Shown: positions 1 to 8,963, counted from the stretch's first letter. The stretch is DNA of 43,612 bases from Antribacter soli (GCF_021568775.1 NZ_JAKGSG010000004.1:1-43612); one strand, 5' to 3'. Numbers and translations: made by a program. Notes: generated from the sequence alone by a model not told the origin.

Positions 1-60
<60 letters not shown>

Positions 61-88
61 CCCCCCACCACCGAAGGGTCGTGGGGGG
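61..88 (-). terminator. Possible terminator after the GH43 gene
   Basis: Immediately after the stop codon at 89-91 there is a possible hairpin on the minus strand: an 8-bp C6AC/GTG6 outer stem, one mismatch, a 3-bp inner stem and a CTTC loop. The outer C run merges with the artefactual poly-C tract, so the length of that arm is uncertain. Confidence 0.35.
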
Positions 89-2251
89 TCAGGGGGCGGC
101 GTAGACCTGGATCTCGCCGAGCGTGACGTACGAGTTCGCGAACGGCGTCAGGACGACCCGGACCGCGGTCGTGGTGGTGGCAGTGATCGCCACGTCCGTC
201 ACCGGTTGCGCCGACCCGGACCCGTCCACCGTGACGGCCGAGCTCACGTCCACCCAGGTGCCGGCGGCGTTCCTGGCCTGGACCTTCACGGTCTGCGGCC
301 ACGACTGGTTCGACCCGTCGCGCCACGAGTACACGCGCACGGAGCGGACGTCCCGGGAGGTCCCGAGCTCGACCGTGATGGTGTCGCTCGTGTTCTTCGT
401 CCCGGACCGCCAGTTCGACCACGCCTTCTCGGCCGTGACCCCGTTGCGCAGCGCCGCCGCCGAGTAGCCGGGCTCGGTGTACGTGGCGGACACCGTGGCA
501 CCGGACGCCGTCGCGACGTTCGTGACGCCCTGGGCGCCGTCGGACGGTGTGCCGTACGCCGCGAGGAGCGCGGTGTAGGCCGCGTACGTGATCGGCAGGA
601 CGGTGCCGTGCCGCGGCCGGGTCGGCATGTCGAAGTCCGTGGACTTGACCCAGGTGGTCGCCGACAGCGACGTGGCCTCGAACGGGACGTAGCCCTGCCC
701 GCCGAACTCGTCGATGAACAGGTACCACTTGTCACCCGAGTTCGACCGGAAGATCGTCGGCCCCTCGCCGGCGCTCAGGCCGGGGTTGGTCGCCGTGGTC
801 TTGCCGATGCAGTCGGTGATGCCCGTCCACGAGGTAGCGGTGAGCGAGGTGGACCGCTCCGAGAACACGAACTTGCCGCACGGCGTCGACGTCGTGTTCG
901 ACCGCTCGTCCTTGGTGAACCGGTAGTACGTCGACCCGTCCTTGGCAACCGTCGAGTCGATCACGGAGTAGCCGCGGTCCAGCCACACCTGCGCGGGCGT
1001 GAACGTGTTGAAGTCCGTGGTGGTCGCGTACATCATCCGGTTGTGCGTCGACCCGGTGTGGTTCGGGTCCGACTCCGCGTAGATCTTCGACGCCCAGAAC
1101 ACGACGAACGCGTTCAGCGACGAGTCCCAGTACGCCTCGGGCGCCCACGTGTTGCCCGCGGTCGCGGGCGAGACCAGCTCGAGCCGCGGCGCCGACCAGT
1201 TCACCAGGTCCGTCGACTCCCACACCACGATGTTCCGCGAGCCGGTGCGCTGCGACGCGTCCCAGTTCCCGTTGCCGTAGATCTTCAGGTCGGTCGCGAT
1301 CTGGTAGTACTTCCCGTTCGTGGGGTGCTTGACGATGAACGGGTCGCGCACGCCGCCCGTGCCCACGTTCGACGTGAGGACCGGCTGGTTGGCGTTGAGG
1401 TCCTGGTAGTGCAGCGGGTCGTTGCCGCGGCTCAGGCCGAAGTAGATCTGCTCGCCGTCGGACGTCGCCTCGCCCGCGAAGTACGAGAAGAGGTAGCCCA
1501 CGTTCGCCGTGGTCGAGACCTCGGCGAGGTCGCCCACCTCCGACGTGCTCAGCGCGCGGTCGTAGAGGCGGAAGTTGCGGACGCGACCCTTGAGGTAGGC
1601 GTCCCCGGAGTAGAGGGACCGGCCGAGGTAGTTCGCCGTGGTGGTGCCGCCACCGATCGCGCTCGGGTCGGTCGTCACGCCCTGGACCCGGCCGACCTGC
1701 AGCCCGTCCTCGTAGAGTGTGGCCGTGGTGCCGGTCAGCGTGTAGGTGAGGGTCTTCCAGGCCCCGCGGGCCAGGTTCGACTCCTTCGTCACCGTCTGCT
1801 CGGTCGACCAGTTCCCGGTCGCGATCGAGCTGCGGTACGCGTTGCCGGTGGTGAACAGGTACCCGTTGCCGGCGGTGCCGCTCGAGTTGCCGAGCCCGTA
1901 GACGAAGTACTGGCCGGCCTGCGTGGAGTCGATCCACACGTCGACGCTCACCGTGACGTCCGTGAGCCCGGTCAGCAGGTTGTCCGGCAGGTCGACGTAG
2001 TCGTTGGTCCCGTCGAGGGTCACGTACCCGCCGGAGAACGCCGCCCCGTTCACGAGGGTCGCGTTGCGCCCGTTGCCGGAGTCGTCGCCGGCGACCGTGC
2101 CGCTCGACTCGTCCAGGGGGAGGTAGACCCGCAGGCCGTTGGTGGGGGCCGCGGCCTGCGCCGCGGGTACGGCGACGGCCACGCCCAGCGCGGCCGTCAG
2201 GGTCGCGGCCACGAGGGCGGCCACTGCCCGGGACTGACGTGAGATGTGCAT
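89..2251 (-). CDS. Secreted LamG-GH43 arabinosidase-like enzyme with C-terminal binding domain
   Basis: Predicted 720-residue exoenzyme. Residues 1-34 are a Sec signal peptide (Arg-containing start, Ala/Val-rich core, AQA cleavage region). Residues about 38-245 look like a LamG/concanavalin-type domain. Residues about 250-565 form a GH43-like five-bladed propeller, with a candidate catalytic base Asp303 in VRDPFIV and a candidate acid Glu496 in GEGPTIF. Residues about 577-718 resemble an F5/8C or CBM32-type galactose-binding fold. The ATG at 2251 was chosen because it begins the signal peptide and has GGTGGAG upstream; the open frame extends further but adds a charged, unlikely N-terminus. 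GH43 enzymes usually cleave arabinofuranosides or xylosides. Being last after the arabinose transporter genes suggests release of L-arabinose from arabinan or arabinoxylan outside the cell. The exact linkage cannot be read from sequence. Confidence 0.85.
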   Translation of the reverse strand: MHISRQSRAVAALVAATLTAALGVAVAVPAAQAAAPTNGLRVYLPLDESSGTVAGDDSGNGRNATLVNGAAFSGGYVTLDGTNDYVDLPDNLLTGLTDVTVSVDVWIDSTQAGQYFVYGLGNSSGTAGNGYLFTTGNAYRSSIATGNWSTEQTVTKESNLARGAWKTLTYTLTGTTATLYEDGLQVGRVQGVTTDPSAIGGGTTTANYLGRSLYSGDAYLKGRVRNFRLYDRALSTSEVGDLAEVSTTANVGYLFSYFAGEATSDGEQIYFGLSRGNDPLHYQDLNANQPVLTSNVGTGGVRDPFIVKHPTNGKYYQIATDLKIYGNGNWDASQRTGSRNIVVWESTDLVNWSAPRLELVSPATAGNTWAPEAYWDSSLNAFVVFWASKIYAESDPNHTGSTHNRMMYATTTDFNTFTPAQVWLDRGYSVIDSTVAKDGSTYYRFTKDERSNTTSTPCGKFVFSERSTSLTATSWTGITDCIGKTTATNPGLSAGEGPTIFRSNSGDKWYLFIDEFGGQGYVPFEATSLSATTWVKSTDFDMPTRPRHGTVLPITYAAYTALLAAYGTPSDGAQGVTNVATASGATVSATYTEPGYSAAALRNGVTAEKAWSNWRSGTKNTSDTITVELGTSRDVRSVRVYSWRDGSNQSWPQTVKVQARNAAGTWVDVSSAVTVDGSGSAQPVTDVAITATTTTAVRVVLTPFANSYVTLGEIQVYAAP

Positions 2252-2302
2252 CGTTGCTCCACCCGTTCTGTCTTCGGTTGTCTTCGTGCTGCGCGACGCG
2301 GC

Positions 2303-2348
2303 CCGACGCCGGGTGGGTCGCCTCCAGAGGCGACCCACCCGGCGTCGG
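2303..2348 (-). terminator. Perfect 22-bp hairpin between transporter operon and GH43 gene
   Basis: The arms 2303-2324 and 2327-2348 are perfectly complementary. The outer sequence is CCGACGCCGG and the inner sequence is GTCGCCTC/GAGGCGAC. No U-tract follows on the minus strand. It may be a weak terminator, or an RNA processing or stability element giving the hydrolase a different level from the transporter. It shares its outer sequence with hairpins at 27749 and 41873. Confidence 0.75.
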
Positions 2349-2353
2349 ACACA

Positions 2354-3418
2354 TCAGGCGGGCGCTGCCACCTGCGGGGTCGGCGTGACCGGCACGGGCC
2401 GGCGCCGGGCCCGCCGCGTGCCGAGCGCGCGCTGCAGCAGCACGAACGCCAGCAGCACGACGCCGATGAGCACCTTGGTCCACCACGACTGCAGGCCCTC
2501 CCGGGCGATGACCACCTGGAGGAGGCCGTACACCAGCACGCCGGCAGCCGAGCCGAGGACGAAGCCGCCGCCACCCGTCAGGAGGGCACCGCCGATCACC
2601 ACGGCGGCGATCGCGTCGAGCTCCATGCCGATGCCGGTGAGGTTGAAGCCCGACTTCGTGTAGAGCGTGAACAGGATGCCCGCGATGCCCGCGCAGGTGC
2701 CGCTGATGACGTACACCCACACGCGCGTCGACTTCGCCCGCAGGCCCATGAGCGCGACGGCGGTGCCGCCGTCACCTGCGCCCAGGCCGTACACCGTGCG
2801 CCCGAACCGGGTGTGGTGCAGGATCACGAACGCGACGGCCAGCACCGCGAACGCCACGAGCATCGACAGGTTGATGCTCCACGACTCCCGGCCCTCGCCG
2901 AACTTCAGCTTCCACGAAGCGAGCTCCGCGAAGCCCTCGTGCTTGATACCGAGGGACTCCACGCTCACCACGTTGCACAGTCCTCGCGCGAGGAACATGG
3001 CAGCCAGCGACGCGATGAACGGCTGGACGTCGAAGTACTGCACCATGACGCCGATCAGCGTGCCGAACGCCGAGCCGACGAGCACCCCGATCGCGAGCAC
3101 CGCCCACAGCGGGACGCCGGCGATCAGGAGCTTCGCCGTCGTGAGGCCCACGAGGGCCACCACGGCGCCGACAGACAGGTCGATACCGCCGGTGATGATC
3201 ACGAAGGTCATGCCAACGGCCAGGACCAGCAGGTACGAGTTGTCGACGAGCAGGTTCGAGAACAGCTTCATGCTGAGGAAGCTGCGCTTCTCCGTGTACC
3301 GGAGCTGGCCCACGACGAGGATCAGCAGGAGCGCGACGAGCGTGCCGGTGACAGGCAGGTAGCGCGGGTCGCGCAGGCGGGCACCCCACTGGGGCACCGC
3401 GGTCAGCAGGGCATTCAT
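2354..3418 (-). CDS. Sugar ABC transporter permease, YjfF-like
   Basis: 354-residue inner-membrane permease of the BPD_transp_2 (ribose/galactofuranose) family. It has multiple hydrophobic helices and the family motif ITGGIDLSVGAVVAL near residues 75-90, plus the later GMELDAIAAVVIGGALLTGG segment. It pairs with the permease encoded just upstream to form the heterodimeric channel. The ATG at 3418 overlaps the TGA of the upstream gene (3415-3417) as ATGA, which fixes the start and implies translational coupling. The C-terminus is a short Arg/Pro-rich tail. Family membership is clear. The substrate is inferred as a pentose or hexose furanose, probably arabinose, from the adjacent araBDA genes and GH43 gene. 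Confidence 0.9.
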   Translation of the reverse strand: MNALLTAVPQWGARLRDPRYLPVTGTLVALLLILVVGQLRYTEKRSFLSMKLFSNLLVDNSYLLVLAVGMTFVIITGGIDLSVGAVVALVGLTTAKLLIAGVPLWAVLAIGVLVGSAFGTLIGVMVQYFDVQPFIASLAAMFLARGLCNVVSVESLGIKHEGFAELASWKLKFGEGRESWSINLSMLVAFAVLAVAFVILHHTRFGRTVYGLGAGDGGTAVALMGLRAKSTRVWVYVISGTCAGIAGILFTLYTKSGFNLTGIGMELDAIAAVVIGGALLTGGGGFVLGSAAGVLVYGLLQVVIAREGLQSWWTKVLIGVVLLAFVLLQRALGTRRARRRPVPVTPTPQVAAPA

Positions 3419-4458
3419 GACGCCTCCTGAAGGCGGCGGACGGGGAGCAGGCCCGTGACGGCACGGCGCAGGCGCTCCGAGGCGGCGAGGCACACGACGA
3501 TGAGGACGAGCGCCTTGAACAGCGGCGTCACCTGCGAGGGGATGTGGAAGATGATCACTGCGCGCTCGATCGTGGTCAGGAGCAGCGAGCCGACGACGAC
3601 GCCGGCGAGCGAGAACTTGCCGCCGTCGAGCTTCGTCCCGCCCAGGACGACGACCATGATCGCGTCCAGCTCCTTCATGAGGCCGATGTTGTTCGCGTCG
3701 GCCGCCATCGTGGGGGCGCCGTAGACGATGCCGGCGAGACCCGCGAGCAGGCCGCAGATCGCGTACACGGTCCAGATGAGCCCGGTGGCGCGGACGCCGG
3801 CGAGCCGGCTTGCCTCGCGGTTGATGCCGATCGACTCGACGAGCATGCCGAGGGCGGTGCGGCGCACCAGCACCGCGACGATCGCGAGGACGACCGCGCC
3901 GATCACGACGGGCGTGGGGACGCCCAGCACGAAGCCGGAGCCGATCGACTTGAAGGCAGGGCTGGCCGTGGTGGTGATCTGGCCCTTCGTCACGAGCATC
4001 GCGACACCGCGGCCCGCGACCATGAGGATCATCGTCGCGATGAACGGCTGGATCCCGAGCACCGTCACGAGGAAGCCGTTGAAGGTGCCGATCACCAGGG
4101 CGGTGATCAGTCCGATCACGAGGGCCGTCAGCGCGGTGGCCGTGCCCGGGCCGTTGGCGTCGATGAACGTCAGCGACACGGCCAGCGAGATCGCCATGAC
4201 CGCGCCGACCGACAGGTCGATACCGCCGGTCGCGATGACCAGGCACATGCCGAGGCCCAGCAGGAGGGGCGTCACGCTCTGGCGCAGGATGTCGACCGGC
4301 TGGCCGAACAGGTGGCTGTCCGCGACGGTCACGTCCAGGAAGCCCGGGCTGTACGCGCCACAGGCGAGCACGAGCGCGACCAGCGCCGCGACGGGCCAGA
4401 ACAGGTGGTGACGGGTCAGCCGCCTCAGGTTGGCGACGACGTTGTTCGGTGCGTTCAC
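3415..4458 (-). CDS. Sugar ABC transporter permease, YtfT-like
   Basis: 347-residue inner-membrane permease of the same family as its downstream neighbour, with the motif ATGGIDLSVGAVMAI around residues 75-90 and AIMVVVLGGTKLDGG in the C-terminal third. It would form the second half of the membrane channel. The start is GTG at 4456-4458, overlapping the TGA of the ATPase gene (4455-4457) as GTGA. It keeps the usual length of about 330-350 residues. The order SBP, ATPase, permease, permease matches the E. coli ytfQ-ytfR-ytfT-yjfF system, which takes up galactofuranose. Here the neighbours argue for L-arabinose or a related sugar. Confidence 0.9.
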   Translation of the reverse strand: MNAPNNVVANLRRLTRHHLFWPVAALVALVLACGAYSPGFLDVTVADSHLFGQPVDILRQSVTPLLLGLGMCLVIATGGIDLSVGAVMAISLAVSLTFIDANGPGTATALTALVIGLITALVIGTFNGFLVTVLGIQPFIATMILMVAGRGVAMLVTKGQITTTASPAFKSIGSGFVLGVPTPVVIGAVVLAIVAVLVRRTALGMLVESIGINREASRLAGVRATGLIWTVYAICGLLAGLAGIVYGAPTMAADANNIGLMKELDAIMVVVLGGTKLDGGKFSLAGVVVGSLLLTTIERAVIIFHIPSQVTPLFKALVLIVVCLAASERLRRAVTGLLPVRRLQEAS

Positions 4459-5996
4459 GACGCGGCCCTCTCGGCGATGGTCTCGAGGACGGTCTCCACG
4501 GTCACGTCCGGTCCGTTGTGGATCACGCCCGCCACGTGGCGGTCGCGGAGCACGACGACGCGCTCGCTGAGCCGGAGCACCTCTTCGAGCTCGGAGGAGA
4601 TGAACAGGACGCTCAGGCCCTGGTCGGCGAGCTCGGTGACGAGACGCTGGATCTCGGCCTTGGCACCCACGTCGATGCCGCGGGTCGGCTCGTCCAGGAT
4701 CAGCACCTTCGGCCCCGTGGCGAGCCAGCGTGCCAGGAGGACCTTCTGCTGGTTGCCGCCCGAGAGGTTGCGCACGAGGGCGTCCGGGTTGGCGGGGTGG
4801 ATCTGCAGCGCCTCGATGTACTTGGCGACGACGGCGTCGAGCTCCTTGGCCGGCACCTTCCGCAGCGCCCCGCGGCCGGCCTGGATGGCGAGGGCGATGT
4901 TCTCGCGGACCGTGAGGTCCCCGATGATGCCCTCCTTCTTGCGATCCTCCGAGGAGTACACGACGCCCCGGCGCAGGGAGACGAGCGGCGAGGGCGCGCG
5001 GGTGTCGCCCCGTACGGCGAGCGCGCCCTCGGAAGGCTTGTCCGCGCCGAACAGCAGGCGGGCCAGCTCCGTGCGGCCCGAGCCGAGCAGGCCGGCCATG
5101 CCCACGATCTCGCCCTCGAACAGGTCGAGGTCGAAGGGGGCGGCCGATCCCGGCCGGCCGAGGCCCTGGGCGCTCAGCACCGGCTCGGCGCGGTCGTGCT
5201 CCGCGGCGGCGACGCGCGCTGCCCGCTCGCCGACGTCGGCCAGGATCTCGCCCGAGCGGCCGACCATCGCCGAGACGAGGTCCATGCGAGACAGCTCGGC
5301 GGTGCGGTGCTCGCCCACGAGCCTGCCGTTGCGCAGGATCGTCATGCGGTCGCTGATCTCATACACCTGGTCGAGGAAGTGCGACACGAAGAGAATCGCG
5401 ACGCCCTCGTCCCGCAGGCCGCGCACGACGCGGAAGAGCTCGGCGACCTCGGCCTTGTCCAGGCTCGAGGTGGGCTCGTCGAGGATGAGGACGCGCGGGC
5501 GCACCACCATCGCGCGGGCGATCGCGCAGAGCTGCTGCACCGCGAGGGAGTGAGAGTCGAGGATCGACGCCGGGTCCAGGTCCAGGCCGAGCCGCGCGAG
5601 ATGCTTCGTCGCCGCGCGGCGGGTGGCGGACCAGTCGACGAACGGGCCGCGGCGCACCTCGTGCCCCAGCATGATGTTCTCCGCCACCGACAGGTTGGGG
5701 CAGAGGTTCACCTCCTGGTACACGGTGCTGATGCCGGCGGCCTGCGAGTCGGCGGTGCTGCCGAAACGGACGTCCTCGCCGGCCACGCGGATGGCTCCGG
5801 CGCCGGGCTGGTACACGCCCGTGAGGATCTTGATGAGGGTGGACTTGCCCGCGCCGTTCTCGCCCATCAGGGCGTGCACCTCGCCAGGGCGGATCGTGAG
5901 GTCGACGCCGTCGAGCGCCTTGACGCCCGGAAACTCGATCGTGATCCCGCGCATCTCCACGACAGGAGCCTGCCCGGGGTCCTTCTGGTCGGTCAT
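4455..5996 (-). CDS. Sugar ABC transporter ATPase, double ABC domain, YtfR-like
   Basis: 513-residue cytoplasmic ATPase with two fused ABC domains, as in the RbsA/MglA/YtfR family. Domain 1 has a canonical Walker A (GENGAGKST, residues 45-53), VLILDEPTSSLD Walker B, and a degenerate signature (LAVQQLCAIARA). Domain 2 has a degenerate Walker A (GLLGSGRTEL), a canonical LSGGNQQKV signature and VLILDEPTRGIDVGAK. This asymmetry is normal for the family. It energises the two permeases encoded downstream and is coupled to them by a 4-base overlap. ATG at 5996 begins MTDQKDP. A 164-base gap with a strong hairpin separates it from the substrate-binding-protein gene. Confidence 0.93.
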   Translation of the reverse strand: MTDQKDPGQAPVVEMRGITIEFPGVKALDGVDLTIRPGEVHALMGENGAGKSTLIKILTGVYQPGAGAIRVAGEDVRFGSTADSQAAGISTVYQEVNLCPNLSVAENIMLGHEVRRGPFVDWSATRRAATKHLARLGLDLDPASILDSHSLAVQQLCAIARAMVVRPRVLILDEPTSSLDKAEVAELFRVVRGLRDEGVAILFVSHFLDQVYEISDRMTILRNGRLVGEHRTAELSRMDLVSAMVGRSGEILADVGERAARVAAAEHDRAEPVLSAQGLGRPGSAAPFDLDLFEGEIVGMAGLLGSGRTELARLLFGADKPSEGALAVRGDTRAPSPLVSLRRGVVYSSEDRKKEGIIGDLTVRENIALAIQAGRGALRKVPAKELDAVVAKYIEALQIHPANPDALVRNLSGGNQQKVLLARWLATGPKVLILDEPTRGIDVGAKAEIQRLVTELADQGLSVLFISSELEEVLRLSERVVVLRDRHVAGVIHNGPDVTVETVLETIAERAAS

Positions 5997-6076
5997 GCTG
6001 AGCCTTCCATCGGCGGCCGGGCGTGAGTGCCCGGCTCGCGTCCGGTAGTGCCCGCGTCCGCGGTGGGTTCGCGGTC

Positions 6077-6108
6077 CGCGAGGCAGGGCCGGGGGGCCCT
6101 GCCTCGCG
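6077..6108 (-). terminator. Hairpin between substrate-binding protein and ATPase genes
   Basis: A perfect 14-bp stem (6077-6090 with 6095-6108) encloses a GGGG loop. No U-tract follows. It lies inside the transporter gene set, so it probably acts as a partial terminator or as a 3' stabiliser of the binding-protein transcript. Either would raise binding protein over the membrane components. Confidence 0.7.
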
Positions 6109-6160
6109 AACGCTTGCCTACCGTGCGAACGGTGGCCCTACCTCGCGGTCAGGGGAGCCG

Positions 6161-7129
6161 TCAGTACAGACGGGCGTCGAGCTCCTCCTGCGTGATGGAC
6201 TCGAACGCCTGGTCGACGACGATGGTCTCCTTGGGCAGCTCCTCGCCGGCGTAGACCTTCTTGATCGCGTCGGCGATCTGGTCGCCGAACACCGGGTTGC
6301 ACTCGACGACGTAGTTGAACTTGCCGTCCAGCAGCGCCTGGAGACCGTCGTGGACGCCGTCGATGGTGACGATCTTGATGTCGACGCCCGGGACCTTGCC
6401 CGCGGCCTCGATGGCCTCGATGGCGCCGAGGCCCATGTCGTCGTTGTGGGCGAAGATGAGGTTCGTCTCCGGGTAGGCCTGGAGCGCCGCCTCGACGGCC
6501 GCCTTGCCCTCGGCACGCGTGAAGTTGCCGCTCGCCTTGCCGACGATGTTCTCCTCGCCGACGACGCTGTCGAAGCCCTCCTCGCGGTCCACCTGGGCAC
6601 CGGAGCCCATGGTGCCCTGGAGCTCGAAGATCTTGGCGTCGGGGGCGTTCTCCTTGACCCACTCGCCGGCGGTGATGCCCTCCTGCTTGAAGTCGGCACC
6701 GATCCACGTGACGTACGGGTCCTCGACGGTCGTGTCGACCGTGCGGTCCACCAGGACCAGCGGGATCTCGGCGTCCTTGATCTCCTCGATGACCTCGTCC
6801 CAGCCGGTCTCGATGACCGGGGAGAAGGCGATCACGTCGACGTCCTGCGCGATGAAGTCGCGCAGCGCCTTGATCTGGTTCTCCTGCTTCTGCTGAGCGT
6901 CGACGAAGGTCAGGTCGAACCCGGCCTCCTCCGTGAGGCTCGCCTGCACGGACTCCGTGTTCGCGGTGCGCCAGCCGGACTCGGCGCCGAGCTGCGAGAA
7001 GCCGACGCTGATGAGTTCGTCGCCGGACCCCTCGTCGCTGCCACTGCCGCTGCTGCACGCCGAGAGAGCTGCGAGCGAGAGAGCGGCAAGCGCCGCGGCC
7101 CCCGCACGACGGACGTTGCGTCCTGCCAT
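6161..7129 (-). CDS. Sugar-binding lipoprotein of ABC transporter, YtfQ-like
   Basis: 322-residue periplasmic-binding-type lipoprotein. Residues 1-24 are a lipoprotein signal ending in lipobox LSAC with Cys25, followed by a Ser/Gly linker. The mature part resembles YtfQ closely: VGFSQLGAESGWR, QQKQENQIKALRDFIAQ, TGWDEVI, FELQGTMGSGAQVDRE and FAHNDDMGLGAIEAI. YtfQ binds galactofuranose; the residues contacting the sugar in YtfQ seem broadly kept, but I cannot prove the substrate. ATG at 7129 has a very strong AAGGAGGAG site. The gene is first of the transporter set and has its own promoter with a LacI-type operator at 7203-7218. Confidence 0.93.
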   Translation of the reverse strand: MAGRNVRRAGAAALAALSLAALSACSSGSGSDEGSGDELISVGFSQLGAESGWRTANTESVQASLTEEAGFDLTFVDAQQKQENQIKALRDFIAQDVDVIAFSPVIETGWDEVIEEIKDAEIPLVLVDRTVDTTVEDPYVTWIGADFKQEGITAGEWVKENAPDAKIFELQGTMGSGAQVDREEGFDSVVGEENIVGKASGNFTRAEGKAAVEAALQAYPETNLIFAHNDDMGLGAIEAIEAAGKVPGVDIKIVTIDGVHDGLQALLDGKFNYVVECNPVFGDQIADAIKKVYAGEELPKETIVVDQAFESITQEELDARLY

Positions 7130-7202
7130 GGTGTTCTCCTCCTTGAGATCCTTGTCGGCCCGCCTTGGCCTTCAAGCCCGGGGATGCTCTGCCCCGCACA
7201 CA

Positions 7203-7218
7203 GATGTTAGCGCTCACA
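7203..7218 (-). promoter_or_regulatory. LacI-type operator of the transporter promoter
   Basis: GATGTTAGCGCTCACA is identical in all 16 bases to the site before araB (11401-11416). It contains the CG-centred near-palindrome TGTTAGCGCTCACA typical of LacI-family sites. It overlaps the predicted -10 hexamer, a position expected for repression. Confidence 0.8.
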
Positions 7219-7231
7219 AGACGCCGATCAA
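7204..7231 (-). promoter_or_regulatory. Predicted promoter of the transporter genes
   Basis: On the minus strand, TTGATC (7226-7231) and TAACAT (7204-7209) are separated by 16 bases. They resemble -35 and -10 elements, and the operator covers the -10. A second possible -35 (TTGACC, plus-strand 7241-7246) lies further upstream. Confidence 0.5.
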
Positions 7232-7340
7232 TCGTTCACGGGTCAAATTTCGGTAACAATCCCAACCCCCGAGGGGTTCACCCGGGGAGATTCGCCCCGA
7301 AAACGTATTCGGTTCGCACGGACGAGCCAGCGAGACGCCA

Positions 7341-7372
7341 AGCGGGCCGTGTGAACGCTCACACGGCCCGCT
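7341..7372 (-). terminator. araA terminator hairpin containing an operator-like core
   Basis: A perfect 14-bp stem (7341-7354 with 7359-7372) has the loop ACGC. It lies 22 bases past the araA stop. Its centre, TGTGAACGCTCACA (7350-7363), differs from the LacI-type operator at only two of 14 positions, so it may double as an auxiliary operator. No U-tract follows on the minus strand. Confidence 0.7.
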
Positions 7373-7394
7373 CCGACTGTCAGAACCCTGGTGC

Positions 7395-8906
7395 TCAGAA
7401 CCCCTGCGCGAGGCGGTAGTACACCTGGTTCCAGCGCACCTGGTCGGCGAACCCGCGGCGGGTCGTGCCCTCGTCGATCACGAGCAGCTCGGCCCCCGCG
7501 ATCTGGGCGAACACCTCGAACGCCTCGATCCCGGCCGCGGTCGACATGACCGTGTGGTGCGCGCCACCGGCGGTCAGCCACGACTCCGCGGACACCGCGA
7601 ACGACGGCCGCGGCTTCCAGACGGCGCGCGCCACGGGCAGGTGCGGCAGGTCGGCCGGCGGCGGGACGACGTCGACCACGTTGGCCGTGAGCCGGAACCG
7701 GTCCCGCATGTCCGCGAGGGACACCACGACGGCGCCCTCCGTCTCGTCCGCGTTGAACACCATGCGGACCGGGTCCTCCTTGCCGCCGATGCCGAGCGGG
7801 TGGATCTCCACGCGCGGCTTCGACGTCGTCAGGGAGGGGCACACCTCGAGCATGTGCGCGCCGAGGATCAGCTCCGCCCCGGGAGTGAGGTCGTAGGTGT
7901 AGTCCTCCATGAGCGAGGCGCCGCCGGGCAGGCCGGCACCCATCACCTTGGCCGCGCGCACGAGGATGGCGGTCTTCCAGTCGCCCTCGGCGCCGAAGCC
8001 GTAGCCGTCGGCCATGAGGCGCTGGACGGCGAGGCCTGGCAGCTGACGCAGGTCACCGAGGTCCTCGAACGTGGTGGTGAACGCCTTGGCGCCCACGCCC
8101 TCCAGGAAGGAGCGCAGCGCGATCTCCTGGCTCGCCGCGTAGCGCAGCGACTCGTGGCGATCGCCACCCTTGCGGAGCTCGGGGACGACGTCGTACAGCA
8201 CCTCGTACTCGGCGACGAGGGCGTCCACGTCCTCGTCGGACACGGCGGCGACCGCCGCGACCAGGTCGTTCACGCCCCACGTGTTGACGGAGACGCCGAA
8301 GCGGATCTCCGCCTCCGTCTTGTCGCCCTCGGTGACGGCGACGTTGCGCATGTTGTCGCCGAAGCGGGCCAGGCGCAGGTTGCGCACCGCGTCCCAGCCG
8401 GCCGCGCCGCGCACCCAGGTGCCCACGCGCCCCGTCACGGCCGGGTTCGACACGTGACCGACCACCGTGGTCCGCGTCGCGCCGATGCGGGTCGCGAGGT
8501 AGGCGTACTCGCGGTCGCCGTGCGCGGCCTGGTTGAGGTTCATGAAGTCGAAGTCGATGGTGTCCCACGGCAGCTCGACGTTCGCCTGCGTGTGCAGGTG
8601 AAGCAGCGGCTTGCCGAGGGCCTCGAGGCCCGCGATCCACATCTTCGCCGGGCTGAACGTGTGCATCCACGTGATGACGCCGAGGACGTTGTCGTCGCTC
8701 GTCGCGTCGAGCATCGCGCGGCGGATGGACGCGGAGTCCTTGAGGACCGGCTTCCAGACGATGCGCGCGGGCACGTCGCCCGACTGGTCGAGCAGTCGCG
8801 CGACCTCCTGCGACTGCTCCGCCACCTGGCGCAGCGTCTCCTCGCCGTACAGGTCCTGGCTGCCGGTGAAGAACCAGACCTCGCGGTCTGCATAGGGCTT
8901 GCTCAC
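7395..8906 (-). CDS. araA: L-arabinose isomerase
   Basis: 503 residues, the normal length for AraA. It converts L-arabinose to L-ribulose in the cytoplasm, using a divalent metal. Family blocks are easy to see: [16 protein letters not shown] at the N-terminus, [58 protein letters not shown] and [12 protein letters not shown], which together carry the metal and substrate residues. The start is GTG at 8904-8906, preceded by GGAAGGAA; it encodes the expected N-terminus directly before the VWFFTGSQ block. It is last in araB-araD-araA, and a terminator hairpin follows at 7341-7372. Confidence 0.97.
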   Translation of the reverse strand: MSKPYADREVWFFTGSQDLYGEETLRQVAEQSQEVARLLDQSGDVPARIVWKPVLKDSASIRRAMLDATSDDNVLGVITWMHTFSPAKMWIAGLEALGKPLLHLHTQANVELPWDTIDFDFMNLNQAAHGDREYAYLATRIGATRTTVVGHVSNPAVTGRVGTWVRGAAGWDAVRNLRLARFGDNMRNVAVTEGDKTEAEIRFGVSVNTWGVNDLVAAVAAVSDEDVDALVAEYEVLYDVVPELRKGGDRHESLRYAASQEIALRSFLEGVGAKAFTTTFEDLGDLRQLPGLAVQRLMADGYGFGAEGDWKTAILVRAAKVMGAGLPGGASLMEDYTYDLTPGAELILGAHMLEVCPSLTTSKPRVEIHPLGIGGKEDPVRMVFNADETEGAVVVSLADMRDRFRLTANVVDVVPPPADLPHLPVARAVWKPRPSFAVSAESWLTAGGAHHTVMSTAAGIEAFEVFAQIAGAELLVIDEGTTRRGFADQVRWNQVYYRLAQGF

Positions 8907-8930
8907 TGGGGGTTCCTTCCGTTCTGGGGT

Positions 8931-8953
8931 GGCCGGGCCGCCGCGGCCCGGCC
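8931..8953 (-). other. Hairpin between araD and araA
   Basis: GGCCGGGCCG (8931-8940) pairs perfectly with 8944-8953 around a 3-base loop. It lies between the araD stop and the araA ribosome site. It may modulate transcript stability or passage into araA; no U-tract supports full termination. Confidence 0.5.
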
Positions 8954-8963
8954 GCAGGCCGCG

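Noticed and set aside
206-2242. A 678-codon open frame on the plus strand opposite the GH43 gene
   Set aside because: It is very Arg/Gly/Val-rich without domains, and mirrors codon bias of the real minus-strand gene. The minus-strand product has a signal peptide and recognisable domains.
3544-6026. Long plus-strand open frames opposite the transporter genes
   Set aside because: They are low-complexity products rich in Arg, Asp and His, typical of antisense frames in GC-rich DNA. The minus strand carries clear ABC transporter genes with coupled overlaps.
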